A stretch of DNA of 64,000 bases from an uncultured Oscillospiraceae bacterium (lineage in GTDB: Bacteria; Bacillota; Clostridia; Oscillospirales; Oscillospiraceae): NCBI GenBank assembly GCA_944385445.1, contig CALWXF010000001.1:372001-436000 (forward strand), in the 5' to 3' direction. Shown here piece after piece: positions 1-8,593 of the stretch. Below the pieces are notes generated by a model. It searched no databases. It saw nothing but the letters and a program-made list of their open reading frames with translations, and was not told the DNA's origin. The position numbers and the translations under genes were made by a program. How positions within the stretch are numbered: position 1 is the first letter of the stretch; every line of letters begins with the position of its first letter.

Positions 1-924
1 CAGCTCTACCAGGTGGCGGAGGAAAACCAGGTGGACTTTGTCAAGGCGGACTTCTACCGCTTCAAGATGGGAGCGGATGGTCAGCTGGAGCTGGACTACA
101 ACAAGCTCTCCATGGACAACGGGGACTATGGTAAGGTGCTGTGTCCCTCGGAGAACCCCCGGCTGTTCAAGCTGATCATGAACACCTGGAGCGGCATCTA
201 CAACCGGGACTTCCTGGAGCGCAACCACATTGACCACAACGAGACCCCCGGCGCCTCCTATCAGGACAACGGCTTTTGGTTTAAAACCTTTGCCCTGGCC
301 CAGCGGGCTTACTTTGTCAACAAGCCCTACTACATGAACCGCCGGGACAACCCCAACTCCTCGGTGTACAACCGCAGCAAGGTCTACTGCGTCAACGAGG
401 AGTACCGCTACATCCTGGCCTTTTTGAATGAGCACCCGGACCTGAAGGAAAAGCTCATGCCCATCTACTGCTTTAAGAAATACCACAGCTACATGTTTAC
501 CTACCAGCGCATCGCCCCCGAGTTCCGTCTGGGCTATCTGGTGCGGTTCAGCGAGGACTTCGCCCAGGATGAGGCGGACGGCTACCTGGAGGAGCGCCTG
601 TATGGGCAGGCCTCCTGGAAAAACCTTCAGACCATCATCCACGAACCGCTCTCCTTCTATCTGGCCAGCCTGGACAACAGTGCACAGGACATGGACGAGG
701 TGGAGATGAGCGGCAGCGTTCAGCTCTACCGCATGGAGCAGAAGGTCAAGGCGCTGGAGGGAGAGATCGTAGCGCTTCAAAGCTCGGCCTCCTATAAAAT
801 CGGACGCCTGATCACCTTTATTCCCCGCAAGATCCGCGGCGGTATTCGCTGCATTCAGGAAAACGGCATGGGATATACCATCCATCGCTTCAAAGAAAAA
901 TTCGCACATAAGTTAGGGAGATGA
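1..924 (+). CDS. Family 2 glycosyltransferase, C-terminal part (5' end outside window)
   Basis: The reading frame is open from base 1, so this is the 3' part of a larger gene; the GTG at 13 is unlikely to be its start. About 307 residues are visible. The stretch around [14 protein letters not shown], with its acidic residue before FW, followed by [13 protein letters not shown], is typical of the end of a GT-A fold family 2 sugar transferase. The last 80 residues form a predicted coiled coil ([16 protein letters not shown]) and then a basic segment ([17 protein letters not shown]), a tail often found on cell-surface polysaccharide glycosyltransferases. The nucleotide-binding half is not visible, so donor and acceptor cannot be guessed. 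The gene leads directly into UDP-glucose dehydrogenase and ABC export genes, which supports a role in surface polysaccharide assembly. Confidence 0.75.
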   Translation, partial: QLYQVAEENQVDFVKADFYRFKMGADGQLELDYNKLSMDNGDYGKVLCPSENPRLFKLIMNTWSGIYNRDFLERNHIDHNETPGASYQDNGFWFKTFALAQRAYFVNKPYYMNRRDNPNSSVYNRSKVYCVNEEYRYILAFLNEHPDLKEKLMPIYCFKKYHSYMFTYQRIAPEFRLGYLVRFSEDFAQDEADGYLEERLYGQASWKNLQTIIHEPLSFYLASLDNSAQDMDEVEMSGSVQLYRMEQKVKALEGEIVALQSSASYKIGRLITFIPRKIRGGIRCIQENGMGYTIHRFKEKFAHKLGR

Positions 925-929
925 CAAAC

Positions 930-2162
930 ATGAACATTGCCATTGCCGGAACCGGCTATGTAGGACTGGCAAATGCCATTTTGTTGGCCCAGCACCACCA
1001 CGTCACTGCGGTGGACCTGGTGCAGGACAAGGTGGACGCCATCAACGCCAGAAAATCTCCGCTGGTGGATGCGGAGATTGAGGACTACCTGAAACACAAG
1101 GACCTGGACCTGACGGCCACCACCGATGGGGAGAGCGCCTATGCTCAGGCCGACTACGTCATTGTCTCCACCCCCACCAACTACGACCCTGTGAAAAACT
1201 ACTTTGACACCTCTTCCGTGGAGAGCGTGGTGCGCCTGGTGATGCAGGTCAACCCCAACGCCATCATTGTGGTGAAATCCACCGTGCCTGTGGGCTTCAC
1301 CCTGGGCCTGCGGGAGAAGCTGGGGTGTGAGAATCTGATTTTCTCCCCGGAGTTTCTCCGGGAAGGCCGGGCGCTCTATGATAACCTGTACCCCTCCCGC
1401 ATCATCGTGGGTGCGCCCTTGGACGATCCCCGCCTGAAGCAGGCGGCGGAGACCTTTGCCGGGCTGCTGGCGGAGGGAGCGGAGAAGAAGGACATTCCCA
1501 TCCTCATCACCAACCCCACCGAGGCCGAGGCGGTGAAGCTGTTTGCCAACACCTATCTGGCCCTCCGTGTGTCCTTCTTCAATGAGTTGGACACCTACGC
1601 CGAGGTGCGTGGCCTGGACAGCCGCCAGATCATCGAGGGCATCGGCTACGATCCCCGCATCGGCAACTACTACAACAACCCCTCCTTCGGCTACGGCGGC
1701 TACTGCCTGCCCAAGGACACCAAGCAGCTGCGGGCCAACTATGACCAGGTGCCCAACAACATCATCTCCGCCATCGTGGACGCCAACCACACCCGTAAGG
1801 ACTTCATTGCCGAGCGGATCCTGGAGAAGGCGGGCTACTATGGCCCCCACGGAGAGGGGAGAAATGGTACCCCCGGCAAGTCCTGCGTGGTGGGTGTGTA
1901 CCGCCTGACCATGAAGGCCAATTCGGACAACTTCCGCCAGTCCAGCATTCAGGGCGTCATGAAGCGCATGAAGGCCAAGGGGGCTGAGGTGGTTATCTAC
2001 GAGCCCACCCTGAAGGAGGACACCTTCTTCGGCAGCCGGGTGATCCGTGACTGGCAGGAGTTCGTGGACATGAGCGATGTCATCGTGGCCAACCGCTACA
2101 CCAAGGACCTGGAGCCCGTGATGGACAAGGTGTATACCCGGGACCTCTACTTCCGGGACTAA
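930..2162 (+). CDS. ugd: UDP-glucose/GDP-mannose dehydrogenase family, probable UDP-glucose 6-dehydrogenase
   Basis: It probably oxidises UDP-glucose to UDP-glucuronate in two NAD-dependent steps, supplying an acidic sugar for the neighbouring polysaccharide genes. The N-terminus [16 protein letters not shown] carries the Rossmann GxGYVG motif. The catalytic cysteine lies in [10 protein letters not shown] at about residue 259. The sequence STPTNYDP and the central [18 protein letters not shown] block are family hallmarks. I start at ATG 930 rather than ATG 921: AGGGAG at 915-920 is well spaced only for 930, and homologues begin at this motif. The 410-residue length matches bacterial single-domain enzymes. 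It follows the glycosyltransferase by 5 bp, so the two are probably co-transcribed. Related UDP-sugar dehydrogenases share these motifs, so the exact substrate is inferred. Confidence 0.9.
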   Translation: MNIAIAGTGYVGLANAILLAQHHHVTAVDLVQDKVDAINARKSPLVDAEIEDYLKHKDLDLTATTDGESAYAQADYVIVSTPTNYDPVKNYFDTSSVESVVRLVMQVNPNAIIVVKSTVPVGFTLGLREKLGCENLIFSPEFLREGRALYDNLYPSRIIVGAPLDDPRLKQAAETFAGLLAEGAEKKDIPILITNPTEAEAVKLFANTYLALRVSFFNELDTYAEVRGLDSRQIIEGIGYDPRIGNYYNNPSFGYGGYCLPKDTKQLRANYDQVPNNIISAIVDANHTRKDFIAERILEKAGYYGPHGEGRNGTPGKSCVVGVYRLTMKANSDNFRQSSIQGVMKRMKAKGAEVVIYEPTLKEDTFFGSRVIRDWQEFVDMSDVIVANRYTKDLEPVMDKVYTRDLYFRD

Positions 2163-2176
2163 GTAGGGGAGTTGCT

Positions 2177-2944
2177 ATGATAGAGAAGTTGAAACGCCAC
2201 CAGTTCCTCTTCGAGGAGCTGGTAAAGCGGGATTTCATGAAGAAATACAAGCGCACGGTGCTGGGCATGGCCTGGAGTGTGCTCTCGCCGCTGATGATGC
2301 TGTTGGTGATGCGCCTGGTCTTTACCCAGTTTTTTGGCCGTGGCATGGACCACTACACCACCTACTTGTTTTGCGGAAACCTGATTTTCTCCTGCTTCAA
2401 TGAGTCCACCAGCCAGGGTATGACCTCCCTGATGGGCAATGCCAGTATCTTCACCAAGGTCAATGTGCCCAAGTATCTGTTTCTGCTGTCCAAAAATGTG
2501 CAGACCCTCATCAACTTCGGCCTGACCTTGTGCGTGTTTTTTGTGTTCTGTCTGCTGGACCATATCACGTTTACCTGGAAGTTCATCCTGCTGCTCTATC
2601 CGGTCCTGTGCCTGGTGCTGTTCAACATTGGCGTGGGCATGATCCTGTCGGCCCTGTTTGTCTTTTTCCGGGATGTGCAGTATCTGTGGACCATCTTCAC
2701 CCAGCTTTTGATGTATATGTCCGCCATTTTCTACACAGTGGACCGCTATTCTCCCCTGATGCAGAAGATGTTCTACCTCAATCCGGTGTATGCGTTCATT
2801 TCCTACTTCCGCAAAATCGTCATCTATGGCACCATTCCCACCCCGTGGCACCATGGATTGATGCTGCTGTATGTGGCGTTGGCCCTGGGAATTGGCTGTT
2901 TGATCTATAAGAAATATAACACCCGGTTCCTGTACTATGTGTAA
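2177..2944 (+). CDS. ABC-2 type transporter permease for polysaccharide export
   Basis: This 255-residue membrane protein belongs to the Wzm/TagG type of ABC-2 permeases that move lipid-linked polysaccharide or teichoic acid across the cytoplasmic membrane. The N-terminus LFEELVKRDFMKKYKRTVLGMAWSVLSPL is the amphipathic interface segment plus first membrane helix typical of the family. About six hydrophobic segments follow, and the end is basic (YKKYNTRFLYYV). It starts 14 bp after ugd, with GGGGAG upstream. Its ATPase partner is probably the gene at 3994, with one glycosyltransferase between them. Confidence 0.88.
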   Translation: MIEKLKRHQFLFEELVKRDFMKKYKRTVLGMAWSVLSPLMMLLVMRLVFTQFFGRGMDHYTTYLFCGNLIFSCFNESTSQGMTSLMGNASIFTKVNVPKYLFLLSKNVQTLINFGLTLCVFFVFCLLDHITFTWKFILLLYPVLCLVLFNIGVGMILSALFVFFRDVQYLWTIFTQLLMYMSAIFYTVDRYSPLMQKMFYLNPVYAFISYFRKIVIYGTIPTPWHHGLMLLYVALALGIGCLIYKKYNTRFLYYV

Positions 2945-3031
2945 TTACCGGGATGGGGCACGTCAGGAGCGGTGCAGGGAGCCCAATGAGGGCAGGAAGC
3001 TGACCCTGGTGGCTGTGGAGGAGGCTGCGTC

Positions 3032-3997
3032 ATGATGATTTCCGTGGTGGTGCCCTGCTACAACGAGGAGCAGGCCCTGCCGTATTTTATCCCAGAACTG
3101 CAGCAGGTGGCCCAGACCTTGGAAAGGCAATACCAGGTGGCCCTGGAGGTGCTGCTGGTCAACGACGGCTCCAAAGATGGGACCCTGTCCCTCATGCGCA
3201 CCTACGCCCGGCAGTATGAAACTGTCCGCTATCTGTCCTTCTCCCGGAACTTCGGCAAGGAGGCGGCCATCTATGCGGGGCTGGAACACGCCAAGGGGGA
3301 CTATGTGGCCATCATGGATGCGGACATGCAGGACCCGCCGGCGCTGCTGCCCCAGATGTATGAGATTCTGCGGGATGAGCCCTATGACTCAGTGGCCACC
3401 CGCCGGGTGAACCGGGCGGGGGAGCCCCACATCCGCAGCTTTTTCGCCCGCACCTTCTACAAGCTCATCAATCACATTTCCGATGCGGACATTGTGGATG
3501 GCGCCCGGGACTATCGGCTGATGAAGCGGGCCATGGTGGATGCCATCCTGTCCATGAAGGAATATAACCGTTTTTCCAAGGGCATTTTCGGCTGGGTGGG
3601 GTTCCGCACCAAGTGGCTGCCCTATGAGAATGTGCAGCGGGTGGCAGGGGAGACCAAGTGGTCCTTCTGGCGGCTGTTTCTCTACTCCATCGAGGGTATC
3701 GTGGCCTTTTCCACGGTTCCTCTGGCTGTGGCTTCGGTGTTTGGCATCCTCACCTGCCTGTGTGCCGCTCTGGCCCTGTGTTTTATTCTGGTGCGCACCC
3801 TCCTCTTTGGCGACCCGGTGAGCGGCTGGCCCAGCATGATGTGCGTGATGCTCTTCTTGGGGGGCATCCAGCTGCTGTCCATCGGCGTCATCGGCCAGTA
3901 TCTGGCCAAGACCTATCTGGAAACCAAACACCGTCCCATCTACATCCTGCAAGAGAGCAGTGATGGTACAAAAAAGGATGAAGGGGTACAATCATGA
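3032..3997 (+). CDS. Membrane-anchored family 2 glycosyltransferase (DPM1/GtrB-like)
   Basis: The N-terminal GT2 domain (residues about 1-230) begins MMISVVVPCYNEEQALP, with the nucleotide-binding VNDGSKDGT and the metal-binding MDADMQDPP. Two hydrophobic helices follow near residues 235-300 (VPLAVASVFGILTCLCAALA and MCVMLFLGGIQLLSIGVIGQ). This layout matches polyprenyl-phosphate sugar transferases of the GtrB/DPM1 type, which charge undecaprenyl phosphate with a single sugar for use outside the membrane. ATG 3035 is an alternative start. The end overlaps the ABC ATPase gene start by 4 bp (ATGA), indicating translational coupling. Substrate is not determinable. Confidence 0.87.
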   Translation: MMISVVVPCYNEEQALPYFIPELQQVAQTLERQYQVALEVLLVNDGSKDGTLSLMRTYARQYETVRYLSFSRNFGKEAAIYAGLEHAKGDYVAIMDADMQDPPALLPQMYEILRDEPYDSVATRRVNRAGEPHIRSFFARTFYKLINHISDADIVDGARDYRLMKRAMVDAILSMKEYNRFSKGIFGWVGFRTKWLPYENVQRVAGETKWSFWRLFLYSIEGIVAFSTVPLAVASVFGILTCLCAALALCFILVRTLLFGDPVSGWPSMMCVMLFLGGIQLLSIGVIGQYLAKTYLETKHRPIYILQESSDGTKKDEGVQS

Positions 3998-4758
3998 GTA
4001 TTTTGGAAGTGAATAACGTCTCCATCCGGTATATGACAGGAGATTTCAAAGACATTGGCATCAAGGAGTATATCACCCGCCGCCTGCGGGGCAAGTACGA
4101 GGTGAAGAAGTTCTGGGCAGACAAGAACGTCACCTTTTCCTTGGAGAAGGGGGATATGCTGGGGATCATCGGCACCAATGGCGCCGGAAAGTCCACCTTG
4201 CTGAAGGCCATTTCCGGGATTATGGAGCCCACCGAAGGCTATGTCAAGCGGGAGGGCACCATTGCGGCGTTGTTGGAGCTGGCCAGCGGCTTCGACGGCG
4301 ATCTGACCGTGCGGGAGAACACCTACCTGCGTGGGGCCATGCTGGGCTACACCCGCAAGTTTATGAACGAGATGTATGACCAGATCATCGAGTTTGCCGA
4401 CCTGAAGGAATTTGAGGACCGGCCCTTTAAGCAACTGTCCTCGGGCATGAAGTCCCGCCTGGCCTTCTCCATTGCCTGCCTGGTGCAGCCGGATATCCTC
4501 ATTCTGGACGAGGTGCTGTCCGTGGGTGACGGCGCTTTCCGCCGCAAGAGCGAGGCCAAGATGAAGGAGATCATCTACAGCGGGGCCACCTCCATCCTGG
4601 TCTCCCACTCCCTGGAGCAGGTCCGGGAGATGTGCACCAAGATTTTGTGGCTGCACAAGGGTCACCAGATCGAATTTGGCGACGATGTGCAGGGCATCTG
4701 CGACCGCTATCAGGAGATGCTGGACGGCAAGCGGAAGATCACCATCCCCGCCAACTAA
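3994..4758 (+). CDS. ABC transporter ATP-binding protein for polysaccharide export (TagH/Wzt-like)
   Basis: The ATPase subunit probably pairs with the permease at 2177. The Walker A motif is GTNGAGKST (about residues 59-67), the signature is LSSGMKSRLAFS and Walker B is ILILDEVLSVGD, followed by the switch histidine in LVSHSLEQV. These variants are characteristic of the teichoic acid / O-antigen exporter subfamily. At 254 residues it is only the nucleotide-binding domain. It lacks the C-terminal carbohydrate-binding domain that some Wzt proteins use to recognise a chain-end cap. It overlaps the upstream glycosyltransferase by 4 bp and is the last gene of the cluster. Confidence 0.9.
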   Translation: MSILEVNNVSIRYMTGDFKDIGIKEYITRRLRGKYEVKKFWADKNVTFSLEKGDMLGIIGTNGAGKSTLLKAISGIMEPTEGYVKREGTIAALLELASGFDGDLTVRENTYLRGAMLGYTRKFMNEMYDQIIEFADLKEFEDRPFKQLSSGMKSRLAFSIACLVQPDILILDEVLSVGDGAFRRKSEAKMKEIIYSGATSILVSHSLEQVREMCTKILWLHKGHQIEFGDDVQGICDRYQEMLDGKRKITIPAN

Positions 4759-4772
4759 ACAAGATACCCGTT

Positions 4773-4799
4773 CCCCCTCACCCTTTATGGGCGAGGGGG
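4773..4799 (+). terminator. Possible terminator hairpin after the polysaccharide cluster
   Basis: The inverted repeat CCCCCTC-A-CCC / GGG-C-GAGGGGG has one A-C mismatch and a five-base loop. It lies 14 bp after the ABC ATPase stop. The downstream T-run is weak (TTCCATTG), so termination efficiency is uncertain. Confidence 0.4.
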
Positions 4800-4862
4800 G
4801 TTCCATTGCAAAAAAACATCGGTCACAGTGCAAAAAAGGCACTACTCAACGGGGAAGAAAAG

Positions 4863-4871
4863 TGGTATAAT
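4863..4871 (+). promoter_or_regulatory. Extended -10 promoter for the iron alcohol dehydrogenase gene
   Basis: TGGTATAAT is a perfect -10 box with an extended TG, located 107 bp upstream of the gene start. No convincing -35 lies 16-18 bp upstream, so it would rely on the extended -10. The implied leader of about 100 nt contains two hairpins, listed separately. Confidence 0.5.
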
Positions 4872-4880
4872 CCCACAAAG

Positions 4881-4950
4881 GGCGTTGCTTGTTCCAACGC
4901 CTTGTAAGGCTCGTACACCATAGGCTGTCTGTCCCGGAATGGGGACAGAC
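4881..4950 (+). promoter_or_regulatory. Two stem-loops in the alcohol dehydrogenase leader
   Basis: The first stem is GGCGTTG / CAACGCC (4881-4887 with 4895-4901). The second is a perfect 9-bp stem GTCTGTCCC / GGGACAGAC (4927-4935 with 4942-4950) that ends 15 bp before the ribosome site GGAGGT. Neither is followed by a T-run, so these are not standard terminators. They may stabilise the mRNA or control translation. I do not recognise a known riboswitch fold. Confidence 0.45.
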
Positions 4951-4977
4951 CACACCACACATATGGAGGTAATCAGT

Positions 4978-6186
4978 ATGCGTTTTACTCTTCCCCGTGA
5001 TCTGTACCATGGCAAAGGCTCTCTGGAGGAGCTGAAGAACCTGAAGGGCACCCGTGCATTTGTGGTCACCGGCGGCGGCAGCATGAAGCGGTTTGGCTTC
5101 CTGCAGCGTGTGGAGAATGCCCTGAAGGAAGCGGGCATGGAGGTACATATTTTTGAGGGCGTGGAGCCTGATCCCAGCGTCACCACCGTGATGCGGGGCG
5201 CTGAGGAGATGCGCCAGTTCCAGCCCGACTGGATCGTGGCCATCGGCGGCGGCAGCCCCATCGATGCCGCCAAGGCCATGTGGGCCTTCTATGAGTACCC
5301 CGATGTCACCTTCGATGACCTCATCGTCCCCTTCAACTTCCCCACCCTGCGGCAGAAGGCCCGGTTCTGTGCCATCCCCTCCACCTCCGGTACCGCCACC
5401 GAGGTCACCGCCTTCTCCGTCATCACCGACTACGACAAGGGTATCAAGTACCCTCTGGCCGACTTCAACATCACCCCCGATGTGGCCATTGTGGACCCCG
5501 AGCTGGCTGAGAAGATGCCCCCCAAGCTCACCGCCCACACCGGTATGGACGCCATGACCCATGCCATTGAGGCCTATGTGTCCACCGTCCACTGCGACTA
5601 CACCGACCCCCTGGCCCTCCACGCCATCCAGATGGTGCACAACGACCTGAAGAAGTCCTATGAGGGGGACATGGACGCCCGGGACCGGATGCACAATGCC
5701 CAGTGCCTGGCCGGCATGGCCTTCTCCAACGCCCTGCTGGGTATCGTCCACTCCATGGCCCACAAGACCGGCGCTGTGTTTGAGGGCGGCCACATCATCC
5801 ACGGCGCTGCCAACGCCATGTACCTGCCGAAGGTCATCCAGTATAACGCCAAGAACCCCGAGGCCGCTCAGCGCTACGCCTACATCGCCCGCTTTATGGG
5901 CCTGGAGGGCAGCGACACCCAGTCTCTGGTGGCTGCTCTGGTGGCCGAGCTGCGCCACATGAACGATGAGCTGAATATCCCCCAGTGCATCAAGCACTAT
6001 GGCGAGGGCGGCACCATTGCCGACCAGGGCTTTGTGGGTGAGGAGGAGTTCCTGGCCAAGCTGCCGGAGATCGCCAAGAATGCCCTGGGCGACGCCTGCA
6101 CCGGCTCCAACCCCCGCCAGCCCGACCAGGCGGACATGGAGAAGCTGCTGCGTGCCTGCTATTACGACCTGGACGTTGACTTTTAA
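4978..6186 (+). CDS. Iron-containing (group III) alcohol dehydrogenase
   Basis: It probably carries out NAD(P)H-dependent interconversion of an alcohol and an aldehyde or ketone in fermentation. The 402-residue protein has the family's dinucleotide-binding GGGSPIDAAKA and the metal-binding region HTGMDAMTHAIEAYVS, followed by HSMAHKTGAVF and GGHIIHGAANA, which together supply the iron-ligand histidines. I start at ATG 4978, which has GGAGGT seven bases upstream; ATG 4939 falls in the leader hairpin and lacks a ribosome site. The sequence resembles butanol dehydrogenase and 4-hydroxybutyrate dehydrogenase-like members, but substrate is not readable. It has its own promoter and terminator, so it is likely a single-gene unit. 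Confidence 0.92.
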   Translation: MRFTLPRDLYHGKGSLEELKNLKGTRAFVVTGGGSMKRFGFLQRVENALKEAGMEVHIFEGVEPDPSVTTVMRGAEEMRQFQPDWIVAIGGGSPIDAAKAMWAFYEYPDVTFDDLIVPFNFPTLRQKARFCAIPSTSGTATEVTAFSVITDYDKGIKYPLADFNITPDVAIVDPELAEKMPPKLTAHTGMDAMTHAIEAYVSTVHCDYTDPLALHAIQMVHNDLKKSYEGDMDARDRMHNAQCLAGMAFSNALLGIVHSMAHKTGAVFEGGHIIHGAANAMYLPKVIQYNAKNPEAAQRYAYIARFMGLEGSDTQSLVAALVAELRHMNDELNIPQCIKHYGEGGTIADQGFVGEEEFLAKLPEIAKNALGDACTGSNPRQPDQADMEKLLRACYYDLDVDF

Positions 6187-6200
6187 TTCTTTAGCGTGTA

Positions 6201-6234
6201 AAATGGGGGGAGAGGAATCGCTCTCTCCCCATTT
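6201..6234 (+). terminator. Intrinsic terminator after the alcohol dehydrogenase gene
   Basis: AAATGGGGGGAGAG pairs with CTCTCTCCCCATTT (14 bp including one G-U), loop GAATCG, followed by TCTTTT. Confidence 0.8.
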
Positions 6235-6269
6235 TCTTTTGTGCGATACCCTCATGGAAGGAGATTGTT

Positions 6270-7112
6270 ATGTTTCGAATTGCGGAAAAAACCCCGCTGA
6301 ACCCCACCGTCACCAAGATGGTCATTGAGGCCCCTCTGGTGGCTAAGAAGGCGCAGCCGGGTCAGTTTATCATTGTACGCCCCTTCGAGGACTCCGAACG
6401 GATTCCTCTGACCATTGCCGACTTTGATTGCCAGGCCGGTACCATCACCATCATTTTTCAGATCGTAGGCGGCACCACCATGGAGCTCAACCAGCTGGAG
6501 GCTGGCCAGTCTGTCCATGACTTTGTGGGCCCCCTGGGCCGGGCCAGTGAGCTGGAGGGCCTGAAGAAGGTGGCCGTGGTGGGCGGCGGTGTGGGCTGCG
6601 CCATCGCCTATCCCACCGCCAAGCGCCTCCACGAGCTGGGAGCCGAGGTGCACTCCATCGTGGGCTTCCGCTCCAAGGACCTGGTGATTCTGGAGCAGGA
6701 GTTTGAGGCGGTGTCCGACCACATGGCCAAGATGAGCGACGACGGCACCTGGGGCGAGAAGGGTCTGGTGACCAACGCCCTGGAGGCCCTCATCCAGGCG
6801 GGCAACCAGTACGATGAGGTCATCGCCATCGGGCCCCTCATCATGATGAAGTTCGTCTGTAAGCTCACTGAGAAGTACGGCATCAAGACTACCGTGTCCA
6901 TGAACCCCATCATGATCGACGGCACCGGCATGTGCGGCGGCTGCCGCCTCACCGTGGGCGGCGTGACCAAGTTCGCCTGCGTGGACGGCCCCGACTTTGA
7001 CGGCCACCAGGTGGACTTTGACGAGGCCATGCACCGGGGCTCCACCTACCGGGAGTTTGAGGCCCATGCCCGGGAGGCCTCTTGTAATCTGCTCAACAAG
7101 GAGGTGCAGTGA
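6270..7112 (+). CDS. nfnA: NfnA: FAD/NAD-binding, 2Fe-2S subunit of electron-bifurcating ferredoxin:NADP oxidoreductase
   Basis: This 280-residue protein belongs to the sulfide dehydrogenase / dihydroorotate dehydrogenase electron-transfer family. An FAD-binding barrel (residues about 1-95, with RPFEDSERIPLTI) is followed by an NAD-binding domain with VAVVGGGVGCAIAYP. The iron-sulfur motif is GTGMCGGCRLTV...KFACVDGP; three cysteines are visible, and in known NfnA proteins the fourth 2Fe-2S ligand is an aspartate. It overlaps the upstream GTG of nfnB and ends 2 bp before its likely ATG. With NfnB it couples oxidation of NADH and reduced ferredoxin to NADP reduction in anaerobes. The nfnA-nfnB order is standard. 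Confidence 0.9.
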   Translation: MFRIAEKTPLNPTVTKMVIEAPLVAKKAQPGQFIIVRPFEDSERIPLTIADFDCQAGTITIIFQIVGGTTMELNQLEAGQSVHDFVGPLGRASELEGLKKVAVVGGGVGCAIAYPTAKRLHELGAEVHSIVGFRSKDLVILEQEFEAVSDHMAKMSDDGTWGEKGLVTNALEALIQAGNQYDEVIAIGPLIMMKFVCKLTEKYGIKTTVSMNPIMIDGTGMCGGCRLTVGGVTKFACVDGPDFDGHQVDFDEAMHRGSTYREFEAHAREASCNLLNKEVQ

Positions 7113-7114
7113 GC

Positions 7115-8515
7115 ATGGCACACCAGATCAACATGGACCCCTGCAAGTGCCCCATGCCCAGCCAGGAGCCCCAGGTGAGAAACCACAACTTTGACGAGGT
7201 AGCTCTGGGCTACACCGCCGAGATGGCGGTGAACGAGGCCAAGCGCTGCCTGAACTGCAAGAATAAACCCTGCCAGACCGGATGCCCGGTGGGCATCGAC
7301 ATCCCCGCCTTCATCGGCAAGGTGGCCGAGGAGGACTTTGAGGGGGCCTATCAGGTGCTCTCCGCCTCCAGCGCCCTGCCCGCCGTGTGCGGCCGTGTCT
7401 GCCCCCAGGAAAACCAGTGCGAGGGCAAGTGTGTCCGGGGCATCAAGGGGGAGAGCGTGGGCATTGGCCGCTTGGAGCGGTTTGTGGCCGACTGGCACCG
7501 GGAGCATGTGAACGAGGCCCCCGTCAAGCCCCAGCCCAACGGCCACAAGGTGGCCATCATCGGTGCAGGCCCCTCCGGCCTCACCGCCGCTGGCGACCTG
7601 GCCAAGCTGGGCTATGAGGTGACCATCTATGAGGCGCTCCACCTGGCTGGCGGCGTGCTGGTGTATGGCATTCCTGAGTTCCGTCTGCCCAAGGCCATTG
7701 TGCAGCAGGAGATTGACGGGCTGAAGGCTCTGGGCGTCACCATCGAGACCAACATGGTCATCGGTAAGGTGCTCACCATCGACGAGCTCATGGGCGAGTA
7801 CGGCTTCGAGGCGGTGTACATCGCCAGCGGCGCCGGCCTGCCCCGGTTTATGGGCATTCCCGGCGAGAGCTTGAAGGGCGTGTACTCCGCCAACGAGTAC
7901 CTCACCCGCATCAACCTCATGAAGGCTTACAAGCCCGGCAGCAAGACCCCCATCATGCACAGCCACAAGGTGGCCGTGGTGGGCGGCGGCAACGTGGCCA
8001 TGGATGCCGCCCGCTGTGCCAAGCGCATGGGCGCCGAAGAGGTGTATATCGTCTACCGCCGGGGCATGGAGGAGCTCCCCGCTCGGAAGGAAGAGGTGGA
8101 GCACGCCCAGGAGGAGGGCATCATCTTTAAGACCCTCACCAACCCCGTGGAGGTGCTGGGGGACGAGGATGGCCGTGTCCGTGGCATGGCGTGCATTGAG
8201 ATGGAGCTGGGAGAGCCCGATGCCTCCGGCCGCCGCCGTCCCGTGGAGAAGCCGGACAGCCGCTTTGAGCTGGAGGTGGACACCATGATCATGTCCATCG
8301 GCACCAGCCCCAACCCCCTCATCCGGTCCACCACCCCCGGCCTGGAGACCAACCGCCACGGCTGCATCGTCACCAATGGAGACGACGGACTCACCAGCCG
8401 GGAGGGCGTGTACGCTGGCGGCGATGCCGTCACCGGTGCCGCCACGGTGATTCTGGCCATGGGAGCGGGCAAGCAGGCCGCCGCTGCCATCCACCAGTAC
8501 ATCCAGAACAAGTAA
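7115..8515 (+). CDS. nfnB: NfnB: glutamate synthase small-subunit-like NADPH/FAD subunit
   Basis: This 466-residue flavoprotein has an N-terminal cysteine-rich domain (CLNCKNKPCQTGCPVGIDIP and CGRVCPQENQCEGKCV) for two 4Fe-4S clusters. An FAD-binding GAGPSGLTAAG and an NADPH-binding GGGNVAMDAARCAKRMG follow. Start: ATG 7115 sits nine bases after AAGGAGGT; GTG 7109 is too close to it. The family also includes the glutamate synthase beta subunit, but adjacency to nfnA, with only 2 bp between them, identifies it as the bifurcating site subunit. It supplies NADPH for biosynthesis from NADH and reduced ferredoxin. Confidence 0.9.
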   Translation: MAHQINMDPCKCPMPSQEPQVRNHNFDEVALGYTAEMAVNEAKRCLNCKNKPCQTGCPVGIDIPAFIGKVAEEDFEGAYQVLSASSALPAVCGRVCPQENQCEGKCVRGIKGESVGIGRLERFVADWHREHVNEAPVKPQPNGHKVAIIGAGPSGLTAAGDLAKLGYEVTIYEALHLAGGVLVYGIPEFRLPKAIVQQEIDGLKALGVTIETNMVIGKVLTIDELMGEYGFEAVYIASGAGLPRFMGIPGESLKGVYSANEYLTRINLMKAYKPGSKTPIMHSHKVAVVGGGNVAMDAARCAKRMGAEEVYIVYRRGMEELPARKEEVEHAQEEGIIFKTLTNPVEVLGDEDGRVRGMACIEMELGEPDASGRRRPVEKPDSRFELEVDTMIMSIGTSPNPLIRSTTPGLETNRHGCIVTNGDDGLTSREGVYAGGDAVTGAATVILAMGAGKQAAAAIHQYIQNK

Positions 8516-8526
8516 TTGCATAGTTG

Positions 8527-8556
8527 AAGGGCCCTCCGGGAAACCGGAGGGCCCTT
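8527..8556 (+). terminator. Intrinsic terminator after nfnB
   Basis: A perfect 13-bp stem AAGGGCCCTCCGG / CCGGAGGGCCCTT with a GAAA tetraloop, followed by TTCG. The minus-strand operon ends just downstream, so it may work in both directions. Confidence 0.85.
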
Positions 8557-8593
8557 TTCGCATTCCTTCCCTTGGCTGCGCCGGGGGAAGTTT

